Assembly (NCBI GenBank): GCA_050084515.1
Contig: CM114273.1
Coordinates: 35,898,001 to 35,962,000, forward strand
Length of the DNA: 64,000 bases
Direction: 5' to 3'
Source of the DNA: Blasia pusilla
Taxonomy: Eukaryota > Marchantiophyta > Marchantiopsida > Blasiales
Shown here: positions 55,601 to 64,000 of the stretch, piece by piece
How the letters are laid out: every line of letters starts with the position of its first letter
How positions within the stretch are numbered: position 1 is the stretch's first letter
Notes under the pieces: model-generated
What the model saw: only the letters and a program-made list of their open reading frames with translations
Databases searched by the model: none
Told to the model about the DNA's origin: nothing
Program-made: the position numbers and the translations under genes

Positions 55601-58239
55601 TCGCCAACTTCAGATGCCGGCAGCCTTTACTGCGCTTAGCAATAAAGGCCCGATTCTGGGTTTATCGCCCGGCGGTAGGTCATAATATGTATTCCCAATG
55701 ACCAATATGGCTTCTCAACCTGAAGGTAAGCTCGGAGGAAGGTTGCCAGGCATTCGCGGTCCGGCAAGCAGGGAGGGCAATTTCCTCGTCAAGTCTAAAT
55801 CAGGCAGCTTCTGGTTTACACTCGAAGGGGAAATCGAAATTAATTCATCTCTAGAATTTTTCTTACCTCGACCGTTTCCATTGCGTTTTCGTACCTCGAC
55901 CGTTTCAATTGTTTTGGTTTAGGAATCCATTTATAATGTTAATGACTACACCTCATCCCTTCTAGACACATGAATATATGTGTGTTCTACACCATCCTAG
56001 TTTTTTTTCATCCCCCCTTGAGGTAATTGTCTCCCTTATTAACTCCCCCACAACCCATGTTCTTGCATCATGCCTACTTAGAGGAGAACCTTGAGGAGAG
56101 AAAATTTTGGGTGGATCATTATCGTGGGTGGGACGGGATGCAAGTTGAAAACCATAATTGCTAATTCAAAGGGAGGCCCATGCAATATTTGATAGAGATT
56201 TTCTCTTCAGTTAAATGGAGGGGATTCTCTATCTTTTCGGATGATTTACATGCCCTTCGTTTTGGCTTATTTGGAGCCATATAGAAAAACTCATTATTTC
56301 GGATAAATTTCCATATTAAGCAAAGTTGACTTTCTATTTGGGAAGTGTTCCTTGACCTACTACAGCATGTCAAGAGCCAAGGAGGTGACCTTCGAGCATA
56401 GGTAACTGTGGTGAGAGCTTGGGAGAGGGAAGGGGGTACACCTCCAAGAGAGAGAGCTTGGGAACCGTGTTCCTCGCTTCATGGCTCATGGGAGTGCTCA
56501 CATGGGCAAGAGCCATGCAGTTCGATGTTTTCCATTATCTATTTTTTGTACAATAGAGTGGCGCGCGGAAGCGCTGCCTAATTTTTGTTAGAGATTGAGT
56601 ATGGGGGTGGGTTTCTCCATGTTGGTACTCTTGGGAACATTGTATACTCTAGTTGCTATTCTAGAGGTTTCACACTTTCGTTGAGAGTAATCAGGGCGGA
56701 AGCAAAAAAAATTTGTAGGAGAAAAAGATCGCGAGTTGTACGACAGTCATTGTTAATTTTTATTGGAAGGCCAAATGAAGAAACCAACTATATTTTGTTA
56801 TAGATCGGGAAGTTGTGCACGCTGTGGAAGAAACCGTGCACAATTTCATTGTCTGAGCATGAAGTTACGACAATTTTCGTGGGCTACCATAGCCACCAGT
56901 CCGATGTGAGTGAAATTTCAAAAAAAGTTGGGTAGAAAAAAATAAAAACCATTTTACTTTGGAAGATTGGACGAGTGAAGAGCTAGTTTGAAGTAGAAAG
57001 TGAGTGAAAAGTTACCTTTGGGGTGTTGACCCTAGATATGGGGAGGGACTATTGAAAAATCCAAATTTTGGAGCAATTGTGTTAGAAGGGGGAATTCAAG
57101 TAGGAACCAAAATTGCCGGTCTTGAGTTTTAGGGGGTCAATTTAGTAGGAAAATGTTAAATATTAGGGCAAGGTGGCACGACCCTGTCATACAATGCCAA
57201 AAAATTTTGCGTCCTATGCCTTGCGACCTGCCTCTCCCTATCTTGATCCTATTTTTATCATACAGGGCTAGTCTCTCGTGATCCAACCGCCCGGCTCAAG
57301 AGTCACCTATGCCGAAATTAGCCGGACCCTCACCCATTAGCTTCGTGACTGCTAAGAGAGAGCCCGCTCGTAAGGATGGACTGCTCCCCGCATTGTTGCC
57401 ACCTATCCTCACTTGCTACAAGTCTTCTTTCTGGCCCTTAGCTGTGACGTGCTATCGATTTCCGTGCCGTGGCGCTTGTGGCCGCACCGCACCGTCTCGA
57501 TCGTGGAGCCGCATCATCACTAGGGAGAAGAGCTTTAGTTGCTGATAGAGGAGGGTTTCCGTTGAGTGCCGCACCCCATCACCAAGTGTTGTGATATTTC
57601 TAGTCGGTTCGTGCCGCTAGTGCCGTATTGTACTGCTGGACCCACATCGCACATCGAGGAGGTTTAAGCATCGTCAGTACCATTTGTTGATTGGAGGAGT
57701 TTGTCTTCACAACCGAGTTGGGGTCAAGATTTGCAGTTGTAGAGGAGCAACATCAATATTTATTCAGGTTACCCATTCTAGTCCTTTGCCCTACACATAT
57801 GAGGGAATTCCGAGTATTGGGTAGTTATTTGGGGATATTGGGTTTTGTGAAAATGCTAAGAGCATTGTTGATGTATGGGTTTAGGGTACATAGACTTTTG
57901 TGGGATGTCCAAAGGTCAGGGGATGATATGTCGATGAGGCGATAGATCAGTCGATTCACCGCACCACGCCGCTTATTGCCGCACAGTACACGTCTCAATG
58001 AGAGGGAGTGCAGATTGAGTGCCGCATGTTTGGGTTGAGTGATTGAGGGATTCAATCTCAATTGGGGATCTCAATCTCATGAGATTGAGAGTGATTGCGT
58101 GAGAGGGGCATGAGGATCATCTCGGCATCCTTTTAGGACTTTGAGAGGCAAGATGGTGGACCTAAGAGTAGCTCTCGAGGTTTTACGTGGAGTGTCGCGA
58201 GGTTTTGAGGGGTTCCACGTGACGGACTACCTCGAACCC
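52700..58239. other. unassigned DNA, no supported gene
   Basis: Open frames up to 193 codons (54159-54740 plus) show no domain I recognise, and overlapping frames are equally open. A GTGCCGC-type motif recurs at 57300-58050. A tRNA-promoter-like pair is noted at 55360-55420. Confidence 0.45.
55363..55430 (+). repeat. tRNA-like promoter boxes, possible SINE relic
   Basis: TGGTAGAACAG fits a Pol III A box, and GAGTTCGAATC about 45 bp on fits a B box. GGTGCA and TGCACC flank the B box as inverted arms. No cloverleaf with anticodon and T stems can be folded, so it is not a tRNA gene. Confidence 0.25.
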
Positions 58240-58870
58240 CTTCTAATATGTCGTCAAATGAAGGTGAGGGCGTAGAGGAGTTTGTCAACACATCACCACA
58301 CACAGTAAGTGGGCCTCGTTTCTGGGAGTATGAGATGGACGACCAGGGTAGAAGACCACAAAGATTTATGGGTGTTGTAGGTACCCAGAGTTACACAAAT
58401 TCATGCAAATTTTAGGAGTTGGTGTGATTCATAGCGGGCTAGGAACTCCAGAGAGTTCAACCCATTTACAACATGGAATGACATGTTCCAACATTTAGAG
58501 GGAGCGCCCATGGACGATTATCACGAGTTCTCCCAGAGATTTGCCCATGAGATTGAGGTCTAGAGACTATTATGATCTACACTATATGTCATGGACTGAG
58601 CCATTTCGAGACGACAAGGAGGAGCTAGGAGAGGCTACTTTCCCTTCCTCCAATGATGTGTCACGAGGGGTGAGTCAGACTGAGGCAATTTCATTGTCCA
58701 GTCAGGTTCGTCCTAGGTTCAACCTCGTGGTTGAGTTCTTTGCGGATGAATTACCAAGCGGTACGGAGTGAGAAGTTGCAGAGCATCCACGACTTTTATA
58801 GGTGCATGGGTGAGAGTTTGCATGAAGCCTTCACGCACTTGCATTGATTGATTAGCGTCACTCAAGGGTG
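58240..58870 (+). pseudogene. gag fragment of the methyltransferase/PHD family
   Basis: Reads SGPRFWEYEMDDQGRRPQRF, VVGT, then in shifted frames a decayed FQHLEG-like block, MDDYHEF equivalent, and PRFNLVVEFFADEL, SEKLQSIHDFYRCMGESLHE, LISVTQG. It is closest to H1 gag. It stops at 58870 at the edge of a GA-rich tract. A short dead fragment. Confidence 0.72.
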
Positions 58871-58885
58871 GGGGCCTGGTATTCT

Positions 58886-58950
58886 GGCAAGAGAGAGGAA
58901 GAGAGGAGTGGAAGAGAGGAGTGGAAGAGAGGAAGAGAGGAGAGTCTCTC
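58886..58950 (+). repeat. GA-rich purine tract
   Basis: Imperfect repeats of GAGAGGAAGAGAGGAGTGGAA with purines on the plus strand, ending in the foldback GAGAGTCTCTC. A simple repeat. Confidence 0.85.
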
Positions 58951-59734
58951 TTAAAAAAAAAGGCAGAATCCGCCTCCTCTCTTCAAAACTTTTTGACAGA
59001 TTTGAAATTTTTGTTTGCTTTCAAATTCATGAAATCTTTAGAAGAGAGTAGCAAGTGGACCTCATTCGGGCCTAAAGTAACCTTCTTTTTCCAGGCTTGG
59101 AAAAACAAGTAGACATCATAAGACCACTACAAACATTCTTCCATCACTCTCCATGTGAGCCCAATTTTCTTCACATTTCCTGACTAAGCCAGCTCTATGT
59201 CGGGCTGAGGGGTATTATTGTTGGAGGACCATCGGCGGATAATTTGTCTAGAAGTAGCAATTTCATTTCAATGAAAGGTTCAAATAAAGCCTCTAACTAT
59301 GGTCTCAATAGACTCTTGTGCCCTTCAAGGTTTAACTTCTCTAAAGATGTGGTTGACATTATGGATTGTTGACTCTTCTTGCCAAAGGCATTAAATATCC
59401 CATCCGATCAATACTCATCCATGAGGGGGTTTTCCACATTAGAACAAATTACTCATCACTAATGGTAGCCGAAGACTTTCATGACATCATTTGATGATGT
59501 TGGCTCATAAATGGGTGCATAAAGTATACCATGGACTGTTGTGCGTTTGACAACTTGGTTTTACCATTCTCTCAGCCATTGAGAAATGTATGCATCAAGA
59601 AGAAAAATTTGATCAAACTGAGATGACAATTGAACCAAAAGGTTGATAGCTGTCAGGAGTAAAGAGGAACTGATGCACCCATGTCCCTTCATTCAGACCC
59701 TAAATGTTGAAATCCGAGAGGTTGCACCCCTTCC
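58951..59734. other. unassigned DNA
   Basis: Between the GA tract and the first palindrome. No gene or repeat recognised. Confidence 0.45.
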
Positions 59735-60705
59735 AACCCGTCAGAATCCGACGGGTTCCAACTCTTGCAACCCGTCGGAATCCGATGGGTTGTACCCCTT
59801 GCAAGCAAGCACACCACAACAAAAGAAGGATCTTGACAATTGATTCCATTCCGCCCTGCACCCTATGAGAATTCGACAAGTTGGGAATCCCACATGAGAA
59901 TCCGACAGGTAGTAGGAATCCAACACGTCTCTGAAATACCGTGTTAGACAAGAATGTTGTGAAGAAAATGGGGGAACGAGGAAAAAGTGAAGAAGCCTGC
60001 CAAAATGCATGAAAAGTTGGACTAACATGAAAAGAAAATCACTCAAGCAGCCCACCTCTCGAAATTCGACAAGTTGCCTGAATTGATGAAAGAAAGTGGG
60101 GTTTAAGAAAAGATTGCAAGAGAGACCCGGTAGTAACTTTGTCAACCTGGTCTACAAATATCACAAGAAACAAGAATTTGTGCATACATCTGTACTCATC
60201 CAAGTTCCGTTTTTGGCTTCGAACTTGTCGACGTGTGACAAGTTCATAGAAACAAAATCACAGACCATTCAAATCAATGAGGAAAATATTACAAACATGC
60301 CCAGAGAAGAAAAAATTTCAACTCCATTCGCTACCTGCAGACAATGAACCCATTGGAAACCGACGCGTTATAGTAGGAGGCAATCATTAATTTGCAGCTT
60401 CTCGGAATTCCACATGTTGCAAACTTAGTTCTTGATTTGCAACCTGTCAATTTCTGACGGGTTGCAAACCTTGTCTAGGAACATGTCGGAATCCGACAGG
60501 TTTCCTGAAAGGGGTTTAAAATATTGTGACAAGTTGCAACCCGTCAGAATCTGTCGGGTTGCAAAATAAACAGCCTCGAGTAGTTAGACCAATACAATCG
60601 ACAAGAACGAAAAACAATTCAGCAAAAGTTTACAAAAACCATCATGGTTCAAAAACTTCTTGTCCTTTATTACATCTGAGGGAAGCTCGGAAATGTACAT
60701 TTAAT

Positions 60706-61044
60706 CTAGTCTATGATTTCCTCAGCCTCGTCATCTACAAATTTACTCCTAACTCTCCTAGGTTCCTGTACAAAAGGAATGTCTTGGGATACAAGTGGCT
60801 CCTCTGGCCGATTGTAGACGGGGATCGAAAATTTTGGGGAATTCGAGAGTCTTGGCACCCCCCTAGGTACACCATAACGGTCCCATGTAACATGATTTGA
60901 GTCCCAACGCCTTCCTCGGCAGTAAATCTTGTATGCTCTACAAGGTGACACCCATCCAGTATCAATATGTGCTCCGTACTTGGAATGCACTAAATCCCTA
61001 CTCCAAAACGCTTCAGTCAAGCTGGGTCCAATAAATCTTTGAAC
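60706..61044 (-). other. open frame after the methylase-like gene's stop
   Basis: Continues in the same frame as exon 2 after a single TGA (61047-61045): FIGPSLTEAFWSRDLVHSKY, DTGWVSPCRAYKIYC, RYGVPRGVPRLSN, and an acidic end DDEAEEIID. It could be a C-terminal domain cut off by a nonsense mutation, or a reading-through segment. The TGA lies in GAGTGAGT, which also looks like a splice donor. Domain not recognised. Confidence 0.4.
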
Positions 61045-61557
61045 TCACTCGTCATCGTCCGATAGCTCTTCCAAAATTACTTTCGGCTTTGCCCTCCCGA
61101 TTTTTGGAATAGTAGGAAGTGACGATGGTGTCACTATCAATGGTGGTTCTGGAATCGGAGCTGTTGGCTTTGGAGGAGAGTTGTATACTCCCACTAGCCT
61201 CTCATAATCCGCCTTTGCCTCTTTGCAAAGGTCAAAAAGTTCTGGCCTTCCCTCAAGGCAGAGAATGTTCTTGCCATTGTGCCAAGCGCCTCTGATACTC
61301 ACCCCTAATAGGCGCACTAAGTCAAAGACCAAGTCACCCGGCCTCAAACAGAGCTCGATGAGCGTTTGCATCAAGGCAGGTGACTTTTCCCTTCCTCCAA
61401 GTAAGGGAGTCCCGTCTTGCATGTAAATTCCCGGGGGGGAATTGTAGAGACTATCTAAGCTGTACCCATCGGAGCATGGATCCAATGGATCCGGGATCAG
61501 GAACACTTGGAAGTTGTGCTCGGGCCTAACAAAGCAGTAGACAAATGAGTGGTTCAT
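61045..61557 (-). CDS. N4/N6 DNA-methylase-like gene, second exon
   Basis: 170 codons after a clean acceptor (TTGCTTGTTTACAG). The block EKSPALMQTLIELCLRPGDL then VFDL, GVSIRGAWHNGKNILCLEGR and PELFDL aligns by eye with the motif X plus motif I end of class-beta N4/N6 DNA methylases (KP-LL-LI----PGDLVLDPF-GSGTT--AA---GR--IG-E---Y). The Gly-rich SAM loop is degraded (DLVRLLGVS in place of DPFAGSGTT). A Pro-rich linker and the acidic end EELSDDDE follow. It may be a diverged methylase or an inactive relative. Confidence 0.5.
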   Translation of the reverse strand: MNHSFVYCFVRPEHNFQVFLIPDPLDPCSDGYSLDSLYNSPPGIYMQDGTPLLGGREKSPALMQTLIELCLRPGDLVFDLVRLLGVSIRGAWHNGKNILCLEGRPELFDLCKEAKADYERLVGVYNSPPKPTAPIPEPPLIVTPSSLPTIPKIGRAKPKVILEELSDDDE

Positions 61558-62162
61558 CTGTAAACAAGCAAAAAGGAAAAGCTAGTAGACCGCTGGTCTA
61601 CTCTCCATAAACTGACACAATGTGCAAACCATCGGGATCCGACGGGTTTCTTTTCAACCCGTCATACTAGTCCATAGTAATTACCAACTCGTCCGAACTT
61701 GGCTTATAGGCCTGAAAGAATAGCAACCTGTCGGAGTCCGACGGGTTGTCTTACAACTCTAAGATCCCTTTTTGGCCATGAGCAACCCGTCGGAAGCCGA
61801 CAGGTTGCTCATCTTGCTGGGCAGAAGCTCCACCGTTTTGAGTGCGATGGTTGGCTTACAGCTGAATATAATTGTTCAGAGTTGAGAAGTTCTTAATATA
61901 AGAGCAACCCGTTGCTTTCAGACGGGTTGCATCACTCTAGAAACACGGGGAAAAGAAGTGATATTGGCAACCCGTCGGGTTCCGATGGGTTGTAGTCAAT
62001 GGAGACTTGTTGGTGAATTTGCAATCCGTCGCTTTCAGACGGATTGCAACACCGCAGACACAAGTTGTTGGGATCCAATGGGTTGCATGCAGAGATGCAA
62101 CCCGTCAGAGCCCGACGGGTTGAATTTCTGTTAGACTCAATTCGTTGAATAAGAGGACTTAC
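61558..62162 (-). other. intron of the methylase-like gene
   Basis: 605 bp on minus from CCGG|GTAAGT to TTTACAG|ATG. Exons on both sides are in phase 0 and both are open, which supports the splice. The intron holds seven or eight of the 27-bp palindromes, which make up a large part of its length. Confidence 0.65.
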
Positions 62163-62745
62163 CCGGACTTGACTCGCCGCCGATCGGAGTGGATACTCAT
62201 TTTTAATTACCCATGATTGCGCCGTCCTCCACTTCAGCGATCTCTTCATGCACTCAAGGTTGAAGAGCTTGTCTTTGCTCCCTCCAGTGAGGACCAAGAA
62301 ACAACCCCTGTCACTCAGATACGCGTCGGCAAAAGAAAATAAGAGCGCGATCTGGTCATACGAAAGCGTACCATTCCAGTCTGAGAAAGTGTCAGAAGGA
62401 TTGTTGTCCCACAAGAAAAACCCAGAGGGCAAATTTGCAATGAGGAGGTCCACCGCCACCTCCTTAACCACCCCATGCACCGTCCAAGGGGCGTGCCCAT
62501 TTCGAAGGAGTTTTCGTCCCAACACGGTCAATTTGTCGATGGCAGGTGTCAACTCCTGAGAACTGAAACTCTGCAGCTCATCAACAAGATGAGTCAAGTG
62601 AACAAGGAAATTTGTCTTGGTGGTTGTTTCCCTATGCCTGCCCAAGGATGATGGAGTGTATTCCACATCCTTATCTCCTCCCTCGGACGAACCAGGCGCC
62701 TCCCGCTTTTGCTTCTCCCGAGTCTGTTGTCGGCTTGTGGAGTCT
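62163..62745 (-). CDS. N4/N6 DNA-methylase-like gene, first recognisable exon
   Basis: The open frame to the donor contains a charged linker (REKQKREAPGSSEGGDKD), a helical part (LVHLTHLVDELQSF), then VAVDLLIANLPSGFFLWDNN, a Trp-rich turn (SDTFSDWNG), and LLFSFADAYLSDRGCFLVLT. The DLLIANLPSGF block is where class-beta methylases carry motif IV (D/N-P-P-Y/F); here it reads NLPS, so catalysis is doubtful. IV before X-I is the class-beta order. The true start is upstream and not resolved. Confidence 0.5.
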
Positions 62746-62897
62746 CTGTTACCTCAGACTCCAAGGAGTTTTCTTGGACGAGGATCTAGTCCGGCCCTCT
62801 TGCCCCGCTTGCCCGAACGATTCCTCCTATCGCCTTGAGGACTCAACCTCTTTCCTGGAAGACTCGGCCTCGGAATTCCTCGATCCCCTGGCCTTCC

Positions 62898-64000
62898 TCA
62901 AACCCGCTGTGGATTTGTCTTTGGCGGTGATGACCTTGCCCACCGACTCCGCTGTCTCAAGGGCTTGCTCCTCCGCATCTCCTTCAAAAAAATATCAGGT
63001 TGCACGAAGTTCGGAATGTCGTCCCTACCTACGACCACTACATCATACACCATCCGTACATTTTTTTCTGTAATGTCCTCTGGGTCCTTGAAGTCTGACC
63101 AAATTGGACAATTGTTAACCTCCCAGTTGGACATGCCCTGTCCCATCTCCATATAGTACATGGAGAATGCCTCTCCATCAGGCGGAGAAGCCCACAATTT
63201 TGCAGGCTGCCGGTAATTTTCGCCAGGTTCTTGCATTCTTACAATTGATGAGGTACCTGTACACCATCCGCTTGGTAGCTCTTTGTCGAGATGACTCGGC
63301 CGCCTGGTCCTGAAGATCCCGCTTCTTCTTTCCAACATCCCGTTTTTTGGCTTCTATTTCCTCATCCAGGTCTGCCTGAGGGTGGATGTGATTCTTGAAC
63401 ATCATCCTGAATCCTAGGTTTTTCGTGGGCTTATCTCTGATGTCATCAAGCTATAGTTCAAAATCTTCTACAGCCTATAGGTTTGCTTCCTCTGGAACTG
63501 GCTCAATCTTCTTCAGCTCTGCTTGAAGACCCACAAGCATGGACTTCCCGAGAAGGCGCAACGCGTCCCACAATGACCATTCCCGTAGCCAATGGGAGAT
63601 CACTGGATCTGAAACTCCCGGAGGATGGTGTGCCGCCCGCTTTTGGGCCTCAGTGCCCTCGAGACTCATTTTCATCAGTCAAATTTGCCTAAACTTGGAT
63701 ATCCCAGACAACGCAAATCTGTGCACGCGGCCGAAAGACACTTTCTCGCCGATCCGACCATGTGGATCTTTGTCTCTCTTCCGCTGGCGCTTGATTATTT
63801 CCTTGAGCTCCTTGTAGAATTCCGAGCAAAGTTCGGGGTTGAGAATTGCAATGTATCGCTGCATCTTGCTTGCAGTGTACTTTGTAGCTGTAGATACGGC
63901 AGCCTGAATAAACTTTGCACGTTCCGACGCAGACACGTTCTATCTTCGCTCGAGTTCCAATGAAGCACTCTTCTTGGCGGCCTAGATCTTGTACCAACAT
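62898..64000 (-). CDS. upstream part of the methylase-like gene, frames uncertain
   Basis: Several neighbouring open pieces in order on minus: a helical piece (SKMQRYIAILNPELCSEFYK, 63936-63679), LREWSLWDALRLLGKSML (63675-63475), a basic coiled piece (DLDEEIEAKKRDVGKKKRDL, 63405-63240), and SMYYMEMGQGMSNWEVNNCP with VRMVYDVVVVGRDDIPNFV (63238-62898). They look like protein-coding exons or frameshifted blocks of one large protein running off the window at 64000. Domain not recognised. Confidence 0.35.

Larger units (their letters stand above)
59735..62122. repeat. interspersed 27-bp palindromic repeat family
   Basis: At least 12 copies plus several half or eroded copies of GCAACCCGTCGGA-ATCCGACGGGTTGC. 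Clear copies start at 59735, 59767, 60436, 60484, 60536, 61626, 61723, 61778, 61904, 61967, 62021 and 62097. One copy (62021-62047) has changed both arms together (GCAATCCGTC with GACGGATTGC). The copy at 61778-61812 has 16-bp arms and a 3-nt loop. Copies occur in the intron (61558-62162) and the 3' flank of the gene described below, and none was seen in its exons (60706-61557 and 62163-62745). Confidence 0.85.

Noticed and set aside
57300-58050. recurring GTGCCGC motif as a regulatory repeat
   Set aside because: Only a handful of loose matches in a GC-rich patch; could be chance.
59700-60145. minus-strand open frames of 83 and 134 codons
   Set aside because: They repeat the peptide encoded by the palindromes (as in SDGLQ) and have no other support.
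59735-62122. CRISPR-like array
   Set aside because: Repeats are palindromic but spacing is irregular, from tens to about a thousand bases, one gap holds an exon, and the context is eukaryotic.

Overview
The window looks like nuclear DNA of a green plant (streptophyte). It holds plant-type Ty3/gypsy retrotransposons (one with a chromodomain), a Helitron carrying a Rep and Pif1-like helicase, and genes with GT-AG introns. I cannot name the species. The element types would fit a bryophyte, lycophyte or fern at least as well as a flowering plant. There is no bacterial or organellar gene. Everything was read by eye; no search or alignment was run.

Layout. 1-9.4 kb: no supported gene; an AT-rich block and several strong hairpins. 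9.4-34.5 kb: a nest of four copies of one unusual Ty3/gypsy family, named here H1, E2, E3 and H2. H1 (minus) is split by the nearly complete E2 (minus, 13934-23654). H1 then meets E3 (plus) head to head, and E3 sits inside the reverse transcriptase of H2 (plus). H2 in turn sits inside a Helitron (34464-38072). 38-48.9 kb: mostly unassigned, with one pair of candidate host exons near 40.2 kb. 48.9-52.7 kb: a decayed chromovirus on minus. 52.7-58.2 kb: unassigned. 58.2-58.9 kb: another gag scrap of the first family. 59.7-64 kb: a minus-strand gene with an N4/N6 DNA-methylase-like fold, whose intron and 3' flank are packed with a 27-bp palindromic repeat.

The family in 9.4-34.5 kb is the main discovery. 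Its order is gag (zinc knuckles), retropepsin, a DNMT3/DRM-like cytosine-5 DNA methyltransferase, reverse transcriptase, RNase H, DDE integrase, then a PHD finger. Capture of cytosine methyltransferases by retrotransposons has published precedent, including in streptophyte algae. The termini look new to me. E2 starts with a 368-bp repeat B and ends with A-B-A' (106-369-106 bp), inside a 4-bp target duplication that restores the interrupted H1 gag frame. This is the 'split direct repeat' layout known from tyrosine-recombinase PAT/Ngaro elements, here with a DDE integrase. The sequence just after 5' B is a perfect 12-nt complement of the predicted first 12 nt of the RNA, so Tf1-like self-priming is predicted instead of tRNA priming.

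How the parts may work together (inference): the PHD finger reads chromatin at the target, the methyltransferase writes DNA methylation on the element or target, and the B/A repeats carry promoter, self-primer and integration ends. All copies here carry stops and frameshifts, so they are relics, but different copies keep different active-site residues.
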